64,000 nucleotides of DNA from an uncultured Latescibacterota bacterium (GTDB taxonomy: Bacteria; Latescibacterota; UBA2968), in assembly GCA_958295785.1 (NCBI GenBank), contig OY282377.1:4094896-4158895 (forward strand), read 5' to 3'. The position numbers were made by a program, and so were the translations under genes. Shown one piece after another: positions 53,638-62,683 of the stretch (within the stretch, counting starts at the first letter, position 1; each line of letters begins with the position of its first letter). Under the pieces are notes generated by a model. The model was not told where the DNA came from, made no database searches, and saw only the letters and a program-made list of their open reading frames with translations.

Positions 53638-53745
53638 ATGACAAATCGACGGAACGGGGGACAACTGTGGCAGCAGTTCACCAACGAATTGGCGAATCGA
53701 AGCGCGCAGTGGTTGAGGGGTGGGGGCCCTCTCACTTCTAGATGA
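53638..53745 (+). CDS. Candidate 35-residue small ORF upstream of argF
   Basis: MTNRRNGGQLWQQFTNELA... is 35 residues, glutamine-rich and amphipathic, ending at TGA just before argF. AAGAG precedes the ATG at short distance. It fills the whole gap between nrnA and argF. No family is recognised, and it could be a chance frame. Confidence 0.25.
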   Translation: MTNRRNGGQLWQQFTNELANRSAQWLRGGGPLTSR

Positions 53746-53756
53746 AAGGAAAGGCT

Positions 53757-54671
53757 ATGGATCTTTTGACGTTGAAGACGTGGTCGGCAGATGATATTTT
53801 GAGCACAGTGGAATTGGGCTTGGCGGTGAAAAAAAATCCCCAACACTATGCGGGGCGGCTGAACGGACAAACGCTGGCGATGTTGTTTCAGAAAACCTCC
53901 ACGCGCACCCGAATGTCTTTTGAAGTGGGCATGCGCCAACTGGGCGGTCAGGCGGTGGTTCTGAATTGGATGGAGACCCAGTTTGCCCTGGCGGATTTGC
54001 GCGACGAAGCGCAGGTGTTGTCCCGATATGCCGATGTGATTATGGCGCGCATGCTCAAGCACGAAGATTTGCTTTGCCTGAGTGCGGGTTCTGAAGTGCC
54101 CGTGATCAACGGCTGTTGCGACCGGTATCATCCCTGTCAAGCGTTGGGCGATCTGATGTCGATCTTGGAAGTGCGCGGCGCGTTCGAGGGAGTACACATG
54201 GTTTATGTGGGCATGTGGAACAATATGTGCAATTCGCTGGTGGTGGCGTGTACAAAAGCCGGGGTGCGGATAACCGCAGTGACGCCGGAGGTCAACGAGC
54301 CGTCTGAAGACCCCGAACTCGTCGCAGCGGCACGCGCAACCGGGCTGTTTGATCAGACGTGCGATCTCGACGTTACAGACGCGGATTTTATTTATACCGA
54401 TACGTGGGTCGATATGGAATTTTTAGACAACCCGGAATTTGCAACCGAGAAAGAGCGGCGCGTGCAGGTATTAGCACCCTATCAGATCAACGGCGATTTG
54501 CTGAAAAAAACCGACGCTTATGTGATGCACTGTTTGCCCGCCCACAAGGGCTATGAGGTGACGGATGAGGTGATGGCGAGTGATCGTTGCATTGCCGTGG
54601 ATCAAGCGGAAAATCGCCTGCACATTCAAAAGGCGGTGTTGATGCGGATGATCGCGCCGGAGAGCGTGTAA
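53757..54671 (+). CDS. argF: Ornithine carbamoyltransferase
   Basis: 304 residues from the ATG at 53757 (AAAGG upstream). STRTRMSFEVGMRQLGGQ is the carbamoyl phosphate binding site, DRYHPCQALGDLM the HPCQ motif, and MHCLPAHKGYEVTDEVM the ornithine-binding HCLP loop. It converts ornithine and carbamoyl phosphate to citrulline in arginine synthesis. Length is normal. Other arginine genes are not visible in the window. Its stop overlaps the next ATG by one base (TAATG). Confidence 0.95.
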   Translation: MDLLTLKTWSADDILSTVELGLAVKKNPQHYAGRLNGQTLAMLFQKTSTRTRMSFEVGMRQLGGQAVVLNWMETQFALADLRDEAQVLSRYADVIMARMLKHEDLLCLSAGSEVPVINGCCDRYHPCQALGDLMSILEVRGAFEGVHMVYVGMWNNMCNSLVVACTKAGVRITAVTPEVNEPSEDPELVAAARATGLFDQTCDLDVTDADFIYTDTWVDMEFLDNPEFATEKERRVQVLAPYQINGDLLKKTDAYVMHCLPAHKGYEVTDEVMASDRCIAVDQAENRLHIQKAVLMRMIAPESV

Positions 54672-56032
54672 TGGCAAAAGAGAAAAAGTCTGTGGTGGCG
54701 GGAGATTCAACTCCTGAACGCGCCCATTTGCAGGTGCTGAAAGAGAAAATCTCGACGCACGACGCGCGCGTGGCGGTGATGGGGTTGGGATATGTGGGGT
54801 TGTCTCTGGCCGTGGCATTGGGCAAGGCGGGGTTTTCCGTGACCGGGATCGATACATCGGCGCGCAAAGTGGCGTTGGTGGCGTCTGGCCTGTCGGATGT
54901 GCCGGGGGTGTCGGAGTACGAGGTGGCGGGGCTTACAGCGGTGGGCAAATTAACCGCGACGCAGGCCTGCGATGCGATTGGCGAGGTCGACGTGGTGGTG
55001 GTGTGCGTGCCTACGCCGTTGGACAAAACGCGCGATCCGGATGTCTCATTTATCGCCCAAGCGTGCGATGCGATCAAAGGCCGGTTGCGCTGCGGGCAAC
55101 TGGTGATTTTGGAGAGTACGACCTACCCGGGCACAACCCGCGAACTGGTCTTGCCATTGCTCGAAGAGAGCGAGTTGACGGTGGGAAAGGACTTTTTTCT
55201 CGTGTTTTCCCCTGAGCGCGTCGATCCGGGCAATCGGCTTTACACCATCACCAACACGCCCAAAGTGGTGGGGGGGATTACGCCAGCGTGCAAAAAAATA
55301 GGCACGCATTTTTACCGGCAATTGATCAGCGAAGTGGTGCCGGTGTCCTCAACTCAAGCCGCGGAAATGACCAAGTTGCTGGAAAATACGTTTCGCAGTG
55401 TGAATATCGGTTTGGTCAACGAAGTGGCGTTGATGTGTGGCCGGTTGGGGGTGGATGTTTGGGAGGTGGTCGATGCTGCCGCGACCAAGCCATTTGGGTT
55501 TATGCCGTTTTATCCCGGTCCCGGGCTCGGCGGGCATTGTATCCCGGTCGATCCGCATTTCTTGGCGTGGAAACTCAAGACCTTGAATTACAATGCGCGC
55601 TTTATCGAATTGGCGAGCGAAGTGACGCGCAGCATGCCGGGCTATGTGGTGAATAAGATCGCCGATGTGCTCAACGCACAGGAACGCAGTTTGAAAGGGT
55701 CGAACATCCTGATCTTGGGCGTAACGTACAAACCCGATGTGGGGGATATCCGCGAATCGCCCGCGTTGGATATTTTGGAAATGCTTCAGGAAAAGGGCGC
55801 GCGGGTTGCGTATCACGATCCGTTTGTGGATCACCTGAACTTGGAAAACCTAAATTTGAAGTGCGTGGATTTGGATGAGAACAGGCTCAAAAATGCCCAT
55901 TGCGTGGTCATCGCCACGCATCACAGCGATTGCGATTACGCCTGGATCGTTCAACACGCGCGCTGCATTGTGGATACGCGCAATGCCACGCAAGCCGTGG
56001 CTGGAAACAAGGATCACGTCGTTAAATTGTAA
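54671..56032 (+). CDS. UDP-sugar dehydrogenase (UDP-ManNAc/GlcNAc dehydrogenase type)
   Basis: 453 residues from the ATG at 54671. [18 protein letters not shown] is the NAD motif, [12 protein letters not shown] and SPERVDPGN typical of the family, and [19 protein letters not shown] contains the catalytic cysteine. It oxidises a nucleotide sugar to its uronic acid for envelope glycan synthesis. The next gene, a UXS-like decarboxylase, uses UDP-glucuronate, so the two are likely linked. The WecC-like family cannot be refined to one sugar from sequence alone. Confidence 0.93.
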   Translation: MAKEKKSVVAGDSTPERAHLQVLKEKISTHDARVAVMGLGYVGLSLAVALGKAGFSVTGIDTSARKVALVASGLSDVPGVSEYEVAGLTAVGKLTATQACDAIGEVDVVVVCVPTPLDKTRDPDVSFIAQACDAIKGRLRCGQLVILESTTYPGTTRELVLPLLEESELTVGKDFFLVFSPERVDPGNRLYTITNTPKVVGGITPACKKIGTHFYRQLISEVVPVSSTQAAEMTKLLENTFRSVNIGLVNEVALMCGRLGVDVWEVVDAAATKPFGFMPFYPGPGLGGHCIPVDPHFLAWKLKTLNYNARFIELASEVTRSMPGYVVNKIADVLNAQERSLKGSNILILGVTYKPDVGDIRESPALDILEMLQEKGARVAYHDPFVDHLNLENLNLKCVDLDENRLKNAHCVVIATHHSDCDYAWIVQHARCIVDTRNATQAVAGNKDHVVKL

Positions 56033-56047
56033 GGGGCAGGGGACGAT

Positions 56048-56983
56048 ATGCGTATTTTACTCACAGGTGGCGCGGGGTTTTTGGGGTCGCATTTGTGCGA
56101 CCGGTTGTTGGACGAAGGGCACGAAGTGATTGTGATGGACAATTTGCTGACCGGGCGCGGGGAAAATCTCGCCCACCTGTTTGGCCGCGATGGGTTTGCG
56201 TTTGTCGAGCACGACGTGACCCATTACATCTACGTGAAAGGGCCATTGGATTACGTGCTGCATTTTGCCAGCCCGGCCAGCCCTGACGATTTTTCGCGCT
56301 ATCCCATTCGCATTTTGAAAGTGGGCGCGCACGGCACGCACAACGCGCTCGGTGTGGCGCGGGCGAAAAAGGCAAAGTTTTTTTTGGCCTCAACATCCGA
56401 GATTTACGGCGACCCGCAAGAGCATCCGCAACGGGAATCGTATTGGGGCAATGTCAATACCCTGGGCACGCGCGGGGTGTATGACGAGGCCAAGCGTTTT
56501 GCCGAGGCGATGACGATGGCCTATCACCGCGAGCGCGGAATCGATACGCGGATCGTGCGAATTTTTAATACGTACGGGCCGCGCATGCGTAAAAACGACG
56601 GGCGCGCCATTCCCAATTTTATCAATCGGGCGCTCTCAGGTGAACCTTTGGAAGTGTATGGCACGGGCCGTCAAACGCGCAGTATTTGTTATGTTTCCGA
56701 TCTGATTGAAGGGATTTACCGGTTGATGCACGCGGATTATCACGAGCCGGTGAACATCGGCGATCCGTCGAGCGAGACCACGATGCTCGATCTCGCCAAA
56801 ACAATTGTCGAACTGACCGAGAGCAAAAGCGAGATCGCGCTGAGGCCCAACGCGCAAATCGGCGATGACCCCCATAAGCGGCGCCCCGATATCGCGCTGG
56901 CGAAAAAACTCTTGGGATGGGAACCCCAAGTGACGCCAGAACAGGGCTTGCGACAGACGATTGAATGGTTTCGAGAGCATTAG
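56048..56983 (+). CDS. UDP-glucuronate decarboxylase-like SDR (UXS)
   Basis: 311 residues: [27 protein letters not shown] with the NAD site, then [36 protein letters not shown], and the catalytic [11 protein letters not shown] (YxxxK). These are typical of UXS, which makes UDP-xylose from UDP-glucuronate. It directly follows the UDP-sugar dehydrogenase (15-nt gap), so the pair probably forms a short pathway to a nucleotide pentose or a related sugar. Its own gene is intact. Confidence 0.9.
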   Translation: MRILLTGGAGFLGSHLCDRLLDEGHEVIVMDNLLTGRGENLAHLFGRDGFAFVEHDVTHYIYVKGPLDYVLHFASPASPDDFSRYPIRILKVGAHGTHNALGVARAKKAKFFLASTSEIYGDPQEHPQRESYWGNVNTLGTRGVYDEAKRFAEAMTMAYHRERGIDTRIVRIFNTYGPRMRKNDGRAIPNFINRALSGEPLEVYGTGRQTRSICYVSDLIEGIYRLMHADYHEPVNIGDPSSETTMLDLAKTIVELTESKSEIALRPNAQIGDDPHKRRPDIALAKKLLGWEPQVTPEQGLRQTIEWFREH

Positions 56984-57113
56984 CATCCCACCCATTCACC
57001 CATCCGCCCGTCCATCTTTGGACTTTGAGATTCTTGGAAAAATTACGCAAATCGAACCCACTGCCAAAGGAGGGGAATCACAGGCTTGATATTCATGGGG
57101 TTGTTTTTCCGCC

Positions 57114-57142
57114 TTGACCGAGGAGATGAACTTGGATATATT
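57114..57142 (+). promoter_or_regulatory. Sigma-70 promoter of tmRNA
   Basis: TTGACC (57114-57119), a 17-nt spacer, then TATATT (57137-57142). The mature tmRNA 5' end (57155) lies 12 nt downstream. Confidence 0.75.
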
Positions 57143-57154
57143 TGCACACGTATT

Positions 57155-57521
57155 GGGGGCGACATGGATTCGACGGGGGTGGAGAGATGATGGCTGCGTG
57201 TCGAGGTGCCCAATCACCTCGTAAAACAATTGGGAAAAACGCAACTGCGGACGATAACACGTACGCAATGGCTGCCTAACCAACCGTTACGCAGTCCGTT
57301 CTGTCAGACCTCGCCTGCGTGGTCTGATCAGGGCGCCGACGAGAGCAGGCTGGTTCGGGGGTTTCCGCTCGAGGGCCTCCGTGCGAGATAAAATCGAGCT
57401 GGCATCTCAGCGACCCTGTCTGTTGGGGCGCGAGGTGCGAGATTCGATAAATAGACTACACACGTAGATGCCGTTGTCAAACCGCTTTCGGACGCGGGTT
57501 CGATTCCCGCCGCCTCCACCA
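57155..57521 (+). ncRNA. ssrA: Transfer-messenger RNA (tmRNA)
   Basis: The 5' end GGGGGCGACATGGATTCGAC and the 3' end GGGTTCGATTCCCGCCGCCTCCACCA-like sequence form the tRNA-like acceptor and T arm, with the G3-U pair in the acceptor that alanyl-tRNA synthetase recognises and an encoded CCA. The tag frame at 57232-57279 reads GKNATADDNTYAMAA, then TAA; the resume codon is probably GGG at 57232. tmRNA frees stalled ribosomes and tags proteins for proteolysis. The tag ends AMAA instead of the usual ALAA. It has its own promoter and terminator. Confidence 0.97.
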
Positions 57522-57528
57522 ATAATGA

Positions 57529-57567
57529 AATCGCAACTTCTAACCCATGGAAGTTGCGATTTTTTTC
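57529..57567 (+). terminator. Intrinsic terminator after tmRNA
   Basis: AATCGCAACTTC/GAAGTTGCGATT arms (57529-57540 and 57550-57561) around a 9-nt loop, followed by a T-run. It begins 8 nt after the CCA end. Confidence 0.93.
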
Positions 57568-57618
57568 TGTACTTCGCTTCGATTTACCCTTTTGTGGCAA
57601 ATGGCCTATATGCACCGC

Positions 57619-58056
57619 TCAAAAAGGTTTCAACACAGCCAGCGCGACAATGAGGATTGCGATGAGCGTCGCGACACAACTGACCGTGCGAAAGTAGGCC
57701 GCGCTTTTGGTATTCTCGCCGCGTTGAAACTTTTTGCGCTGGCGAGACATCATGCCGTGCAACCCGGCGAACACGAGCACCAGCAACAGTTTGGCGTGTA
57801 GCCAACCGGCCATTTTGCCGCCGATAGCGATGATCAAGAGGATGCCCGTGATAAAGACCGCGATCACACACGGGAGGAGCAAAAGGCGCAAGAGGTTGCG
57901 TTCCATGCGTTGAAATGTCGCGTCCGTATCGGACCCCACAGCGGCGGCGTGGTACGCGAATAGGCGCGGCAAATACAAAAGGCCGATCAGCCAGCCGATG
58001 AGGGCGATGAGGTGAACGGTTTTGAGCCAGAGATAATATTCCGTGAAAAAATTCAT
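57619..58056 (-). CDS. hemJ: HemJ-like protoporphyrinogen IX oxidase (CopD family)
   Basis: 145 residues with four hydrophobic helices (YYLWLKTVHLIALIGWLIGLLYLPRLFAYH, ..PCVIAVFITGILLII, HAKLLLVLVFAGLHG, ..LIAILIVALAVLKPF). H15 in KTVHLIA and H of HAKLLL are conserved in HemJ, which oxidises protoporphyrinogen in haem synthesis. The ATG has GAGG 8 nt upstream, overlapping the stop of the preceding PhyH gene. It is the last gene of a five-gene minus operon that also has a glutamate-1-semialdehyde aminotransferase-like gene. Confidence 0.88.
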   Translation of the reverse strand: MNFFTEYYLWLKTVHLIALIGWLIGLLYLPRLFAYHAAAVGSDTDATFQRMERNLLRLLLLPCVIAVFITGILLIIAIGGKMAGWLHAKLLLVLVFAGLHGMMSRQRKKFQRGENTKSAAYFRTVSCVATLIAILIVALAVLKPF

Positions 58057-58066
58057 CGCGTGATCC

Positions 58067-58867
58067 TCAATCGTAGTTGCTGCTTTTGTGATCGCCCATC
58101 AGGCGGCGTTGGCGCGGGGTGGCGCGGGCGAGAATTTTGGGGGCAAATTGAAATCGGTTGAGATAGGGCGGGTATTTTTGCGCGATCATGCGTTTGGCAT
58201 AGTGGACTTGAAGCAGATAGCGCGTTTGGTCACTGGTGTTGGCTGTGCCGCGATGCCAAACTTCGCTGCGAAAGATGACCACGTCACCTGCGTTGCACAT
58301 AATGGATTTTTCGGTCTGACCTTTCCACATGGTGTCGGCATTGGGGCTTTTGCCCGACAGGTGGCTGCCGGGGATGAAGTTGGTGGGGCCAATGGCCTCG
58401 GTGATGTCGTCCAAATAAAAATGGGCGGTGGTGATAAAAATGGGGAGGCGCACCCGAGGGTCCGCGAGGATGTCTTCGGGCAGGCTGAGGGGCAACCAGT
58501 CCGTGTGGAGTTTCTGATCCGGGCGCCCGGGGCCGGTCATCCACGCGGTCATGCCAATGCAGTGGCAATCGTTGCCGTGTATGGCTTCTGCGATTTCGAT
58601 AACGCCGGAGCAGTCGAGAAATTGGAGGAAGTGCGGGTGGCGGTTGAAGGCATTGTTGATGTGTTTGTTGACGTAGCCGAGGTCTTCTGGCTGTCCGTTT
58701 TTGTCAAAACTTTCCGGTATGGGCATCAGGGCGTCCATGTGATCGCGGAGTTTCGCAACCTGTTGGGGCGTCAAGACATTGGGCAAATAGGCATAGCCAT
58801 CGCGATAGAGGGCTTCGGTTTGATCTGCGAGGGTATCGCAGGCGATGAGCGGCAGAGGAGCAGCCAT
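58067..58867 (-). CDS. Phytanoyl-CoA dioxygenase (PhyH) family enzyme
   Basis: 266 residues. The iron site reads LHTDWLPL (His-x-Asp) and the distal VWHRGTANTSDQTRYLLQVHYAKR supplies the second histidine and the oxoglutarate arginine. It resembles the PhyH at 31951 only in the core, so it is not a recent copy. AGGAG precedes the ATG by 7 nt. It begins one base after the stop of the deacetylase gene. The substrate is unknown. Confidence 0.9.
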   Translation of the reverse strand: MAAPLPLIACDTLADQTEALYRDGYAYLPNVLTPQQVAKLRDHMDALMPIPESFDKNGQPEDLGYVNKHINNAFNRHPHFLQFLDCSGVIEIAEAIHGNDCHCIGMTAWMTGPGRPDQKLHTDWLPLSLPEDILADPRVRLPIFITTAHFYLDDITEAIGPTNFIPGSHLSGKSPNADTMWKGQTEKSIMCNAGDVVIFRSEVWHRGTANTSDQTRYLLQVHYAKRMIAQKYPPYLNRFQFAPKILARATPRQRRLMGDHKSSNYD

Positions 58868-58868
58868 A

Positions 58869-59591
58869 TCAGGACTCCTGAGTGATATAGTTTGTGAGTT
58901 CGCACAGGGCGATTACGCGGTGTCCATTGTCAGCGAGATGCTGCATACAGCGTTCAAAGAATGCGGGTTCGGTATGCACCCATGGGTGATCGAGGTCGGG
59001 TATTCCGTGGAAAGTGAGGACCGCGGCGCGTCCCTGTTGGGCCTGGTCGAGCGACCACGCAAAATCGTCGAAGTTCCAGCGCGGCCCCGACGCGCCGGTG
59101 GTTGGAACGAGGAGGGGATCGTGCTGGTTGGGATGGTAGGCCGGGCCGCGGCCGCCTTCTCTGTGATAGGGATATTCGGGGGCGGTACCCCGTCGGGCAA
59201 ATGTGAAGCCGCGTTTTTTCAGTGCGGCAACGGCTTCGGGGGTATGGATGTAGCCGGGGTAACAAAAGGTGGTGGGAAGCGGGATGCCGGAGTGGTTGCA
59301 TTGGTGATCGATGTGATGGATATCCGATAGAAGTTCCTCCGGTGATTGGTCGGCAACGCTTTTGTGCTGCCGGGTGTGATTGCCAATTTCAAAGCCGCAT
59401 TCGCGCAATTCGCGCACCTCTTCCCATGTGAGGTAGCGCGTTTTGTCTGTGAGGAAGTTCAAGCCTTCGGTGATGTAGAAGGTGGCGTTGAAGCCGCATT
59501 CGCGCAAGATGGGTGCGGCAAAGGTCTTTTGTGATTTGACGCCGTCATCGAAAGTGAGGATAACGAGGCCATCGGGTATGGAGACAGACAT
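58869..59591 (-). CDS. Polysaccharide deacetylase (NodB-type)
   Basis: 240 residues. VILTFDDGVKSQ (TFDDG, catalytic Asp and metal Asp), FEIGNHTRQHKSV (metal histidines) and TTFCYPGY (catalytic arginine replaced by cysteine-proline context) show the NodB fold. It removes acetyl or formyl groups from a sugar polymer. No signal peptide is visible, which is unusual for a cell-wall enzyme. It is part of the five-gene minus operon. Confidence 0.88.
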   Translation of the reverse strand: MSVSIPDGLVILTFDDGVKSQKTFAAPILRECGFNATFYITEGLNFLTDKTRYLTWEEVRELRECGFEIGNHTRQHKSVADQSPEELLSDIHHIDHQCNHSGIPLPTTFCYPGYIHTPEAVAALKKRGFTFARRGTAPEYPYHREGGRGPAYHPNQHDPLLVPTTGASGPRWNFDDFAWSLDQAQQGRAAVLTFHGIPDLDHPWVHTEPAFFERCMQHLADNGHRVIALCELTNYITQES

Positions 59592-59603
59592 TTTTTTTCC
59601 AAA

Positions 59604-60935
59604 TCAATAAGGCCAAACGCGCAAGCCCTCGCGCAAGCCTTCGATCAGCCTGTCGGCGTGGTCGGTCGTCATGGGCAGCGAGACGCAACCGCCTTGCCGA
59701 ATGGCGATGCCATAGTTCAAAAGATAGAAATAGAGCCAGCGGTGTTTTTCGCTGCTGTCTCGCGCGGCCTGGCGATAGTTGGCGGGGGCGTGGTCGAGAA
59801 AGTAGATGCGAAAAAGCGAACCCGCGACGACGATGCTGCCCGGGGTGTCGGCACTTTTGAAAGCGTCATTGAGGCCCGCGGCAATGTAGCGCGTGAGATC
59901 GTGGATGTGGCGATATGCGTCTGCGGTCATCGCTTTGAGGGTGGCGAGACCCGCGACAGCCGCGAGCGGGTTGCCGTTGTACGTGCCAGATTGTGGAATC
60001 GCGGGCGACCCGTCTGTGGGATCGTACAGGGCCATCGCGTCTTTGCGACCGCCAAACGCGCCTGCCGGGGTGCCGCCGGCAATGACTTTGCCCAAACAGG
60101 TGAGGTCTGGGGCGATATTGTACGCGGCTTGTGTGCCGCCAGAGGCCATGCGAAAACTGACGATTTCGTCGAAGATGAGGAGAATATCGAGTTCCCGCGT
60201 GACAGCGCGCAAGGTGGCGAGAAATTCGGGATCGGGCAGTGCCATGCCAGCCGCCGTAGAGAGCGGGTCGATAATGACGCAGGCGAGTTCTTCGGCATTA
60301 TGGCGAATGAGGCGTTCACAAGCGCGGGCGTTGTTGAACGGCAAGACGAGGACATTTTCAGCCGTTGCAGGGGCGAGACCGGCGCACGAGAGAACGGCGT
60401 TGGGCGCGTCTTCGGGGCCAAGCGCGGGGGTGACGGGCGGGACATAGCTGATGAGGGCCGGGTCGTCAATGCCGTGGTACGCGCCTTCAAATTTGGCGAT
60501 TTTGGGGCGACCCGTAAAGGCGCGGGCCACGCGCAGGGCATTGCCCACGGCCTCGGTGCCCGAACTGCAAAAGCGCAGGTGTTCGAGAGAGGGGACGCGG
60601 GCGCTCAAAAGTTCTGCCCATTCGATTTCGAGCGGGGTGGGCGAAAAAAAGGCGGTGCCGCTGACGACGCGTTGGCACAGGGCCTTGCTCACCGCGGGAT
60701 GGGCATGCCCCAGGATGAGGGCCGTGGCGTTGTTGACAAAGTCGAGGCGGCGGTTGCCGTCCACGTCATGGATGTCAACGCCCTCACCTCGGTCAATGTA
60801 GATCGGGAAAGGGTTGACAAAAACCCCGGTGCGCGTATTGCCGCCGGGCAAAACTTCTCGCGCGCGTTTGAAGAGGCGTTGCGAGTGCGGGTTTTGATCG
60901 CCGTAGTCCGCGATGAGTTGGTCGAGAGAGAGCAT
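59604..60935 (-). CDS. Glutamate-1-semialdehyde aminotransferase-like PLP enzyme
   Basis: 443 residues from the ATG at 60935. Class III aminotransferase features: LPGGNTRTGVF, LDFVNNATALILGHAHPAV, CSSGTEAVGNALRVARAFTGRPKIAKFEGAYHG, IFDEIVSFR, and the PLP lysine in LGKVIAGGTPAGAFGG. It is closest in layout to HemL, which makes 5-aminolevulinate. The occurrence of hemJ in the same operon supports a tetrapyrrole role, although related mutases act on other substrates. Its ribosome binding site is weak. Confidence 0.85.
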   Translation of the reverse strand: MLSLDQLIADYGDQNPHSQRLFKRAREVLPGGNTRTGVFVNPFPIYIDRGEGVDIHDVDGNRRLDFVNNATALILGHAHPAVSKALCQRVVSGTAFFSPTPLEIEWAELLSARVPSLEHLRFCSSGTEAVGNALRVARAFTGRPKIAKFEGAYHGIDDPALISYVPPVTPALGPEDAPNAVLSCAGLAPATAENVLVLPFNNARACERLIRHNAEELACVIIDPLSTAAGMALPDPEFLATLRAVTRELDILLIFDEIVSFRMASGGTQAAYNIAPDLTCLGKVIAGGTPAGAFGGRKDAMALYDPTDGSPAIPQSGTYNGNPLAAVAGLATLKAMTADAYRHIHDLTRYIAAGLNDAFKSADTPGSIVVAGSLFRIYFLDHAPANYRQAARDSSEKHRWLYFYLLNYGIAIRQGGCVSLPMTTDHADRLIEGLREGLRVWPY

Positions 60936-60946
60936 AATCAATTCTT

Positions 60947-61648
60947 TCAAAGTGAATGAGAGACGGGCCGATAGACCGCCGGGTCTTTTATTTTATTTTG
61001 TGCAAACCCCTTTAAGCGCAACGAGCAGGCGTCGCACTGCCCGCACGCTCGGCCTTCTATGTCCGGGTCGTAACAGGTGCAGGTCATGGCGTAGTCGATG
61101 CCGAGTTCCAAGCCGCGTTTGATGATAGCGGCTTTTTGCAGGTTGATGAGCGGGGTGTAAATGGTGAAGGGATCGCCTTCAACACCGGCTTTGGTGGCGA
61201 GGTTGGCCATGGTTTGAAAGGCGGCGATGTATTCCGGGCGGCAATCGGGATAGCCGCTGTAGTCGATGGCGTTGACGCCGATGAAGATGTCGCGGATGCC
61301 GAGGGATTCGGCCATGGCAAGCGCGAAGGATAGGAAGATGGTGTTGCGGGCCGGGACGTACGTGACGGGGATGCCATCGGACATTTCATCGGCATTGCGA
61401 TTTTTGGGCACATCCATGTCGCCGGTCAATGCCGAGCCGCCAAAGGCACGCAGGTCAATATTGGCGATGACGTGATCCCGCACGCCAAAATGCGCGGCGA
61501 TTTTTTTTGCACACGCGAGTTCGGTTTCGTGCCGCTGACCGTAGCGAAAGGTGAGGGCATAACAATCGTACCCCTCGTTTGCGGCAATGCCCAAAGTCGT
61601 AGTGGAATCCAGCCCCCCACTGAGCAAGACAATGGCTTTCCTTTTCAT
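60947..61648 (-). CDS. queC: 7-cyano-7-deazaguanine synthase QueC
   Basis: 233 residues. [16 protein letters not shown] is the PP-loop, followed by [12 protein letters not shown] and the zinc cysteines [19 protein letters not shown]. QueC makes preQ0 from CDG in queuosine biosynthesis. It is the first gene of the five-gene minus operon; its stop overlaps a possible TTG start of the next. A 17-nt perfect hairpin (61693-61709) lies in its upstream region, but no preQ1 riboswitch is recognised. Confidence 0.95.
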   Translation of the reverse strand: MKRKAIVLLSGGLDSTTTLGIAANEGYDCYALTFRYGQRHETELACAKKIAAHFGVRDHVIANIDLRAFGGSALTGDMDVPKNRNADEMSDGIPVTYVPARNTIFLSFALAMAESLGIRDIFIGVNAIDYSGYPDCRPEYIAAFQTMANLATKAGVEGDPFTIYTPLINLQKAAIIKRGLELGIDYAMTCTCYDPDIEGRACGQCDACSLRLKGFAQNKIKDPAVYRPVSHSL

Positions 61649-62046
61649 AATCTATCCGTTTGGTCGAAATTTTTAGGAGGGAAGGTCGGAAATTGAACGA
61701 TCTGTTCAACACCTCACCCAAAAATGCGGAAATTTTAGCTTTTCGCAAGGGTACGAAAATTGCACGAGATTCATCGCAAACGAGTTGATTGACACCTAAT
61801 ACCAAAATTGAATTGCTGTTGTCCTACTGAGCACGGTATTCGGAGGGGCTAACGAAGACCTATCCCCCCGGCCCCCTTTACTGCAAGGAAAGATGCGAGG
61901 ATAGAAACGTAGGGGCGATGCCTCCGTGCTCGCCCAAAGATACAAGATACAAGGGGGATCATGCCTTGCTTTTTGTGTTTTTTGTGCCCTGTATAGAATC
62001 ATTACAGGGCATACTTTTGTGGCGAAACCCACCTCGCGCGCTTTGA
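61649..62046. other. Gene-free 398-nt region with three repeat families
   Basis: It holds the single block related to the ftsE-ftsX insert end (ATACCAAAATTGAATTGC at 61799-61816), a copy of the GTAGGGGC palindromic repeat (61890-61953) and hairpins TTGAAC/GTTCAA (61693-61709) and TGCCCTGTA/TTACAGGGCA (61985-62011). The second is near the DUF5615 remnant and could end its transcript. No gene is seen. Confidence 0.65.
61890..61953 (+). repeat. Dispersed palindromic repeat, copy D
   Basis: AAGATGCGAGGATAGAAACG followed by TAGGGGCGATGCCTCCGTGC and TCGCCCAAAGATACAAGAT. It matches copies A and C in order and hairpin, which shows that the family is about 60 nt long. Confidence 0.88.
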
Positions 62047-62375
62047 TTACTCGGGCGGATAGATCCGCACGGCTCGGCCGGGCTGAAGAACTGAGAGTGT
62101 TCGCTCAAGTTCGGGCATTAACTTGAGCAAATCCTCAAGTTGTTTGCTCGGCGCACGCAGGATCGCCACGCCAGATCGAACCGTTGCAGAGGTTGCTGAT
62201 CGGGAAGGTGATTATCCATCGTCACGAGCACATCGAAATGCGCTTGGGCAGCGTGCAGTAAGGCACCGTTTTTGAGACCCTTCCATCCCCGGTATTCGAC
62301 TGTTTCGACATTCACCTCTGTCTGAAAATGAAGTCTGAGCCGAATGGGAATATCCTCGTCAAGCAGTACGCGCAC
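62047..62375 (-). pseudogene. DUF5615 PIN-like toxin, frameshifted
   Basis: The first 70 codons read MRVLLDEDIPIRLRLHFQ... through MDNHLPDQQPLQRFDLA, typical of DUF5615 PIN-like proteins. After a one-base loss near 62164 the expected continuation VAILRAPSKQLEDLLKLMPE...AVRIYPPE lies in the next frame and ends at TAA (62049-62047). The intact frame would be 109 residues, a normal length. The open frame as it stands ends at 62118. It is a pseudogene, a recent mutation or a sequencing error. It overlaps the DUF433 gene by 17 nt. Confidence 0.85.
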
Positions 62376-62616
62376 TTTGAACTCGCAGGTGATCCAGTCC
62401 TTTGGACGAAACTTCGAGGTATAATTCGACTTGCCAACGTGCGACAGTGGGGAAATCCTTTAGAAATTCTCCAATGGCATGCCCCCCTTTGAGATAATCT
62501 ATGAGCGTATCAACGGGCACCCGAGTGCCCGAGAAGACCAAATCTCCGCTGTGGATTTCAGGATCGCGTGAAACAACGCGCCCCAGTTCCGCTGTCTTGT
62601 ATTTCATCTTTGCCAT
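62359..62616 (-). CDS. DUF433 antitoxin-like protein
   Basis: 85 residues from the ATG at 62616 (GGAG 8 nt upstream). MAKMKYKTAELGRVVSRDPE followed by FSGTRVPVDTLIDYLKGGHAIGEFLKDFPTV matches DUF433, the antitoxin-like partner of DUF5615 PIN-like toxins. The toxin overlap is 17 nt. The pair probably works as a toxin-antitoxin module, but in this genome the toxin frame is broken. Confidence 0.88.
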   Translation of the reverse strand: MAKMKYKTAELGRVVSRDPEIHSGDLVFSGTRVPVDTLIDYLKGGHAIGEFLKDFPTVARWQVELYLEVSSKGLDHLRVQSARTA

Positions 62617-62683
62617 CGCATGCACTCCGTTGTTACATTTTTTTCTCTGAGTCAACAAGTAGCCAGGGAATCACAAAACCAAA

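Noticed and set aside
59658-60959. 433-codon plus frame opposite the hemL-like gene
   Set aside because: It is antisense to an intact class III aminotransferase with the PLP lysine; it has low-complexity arginine-rich content.
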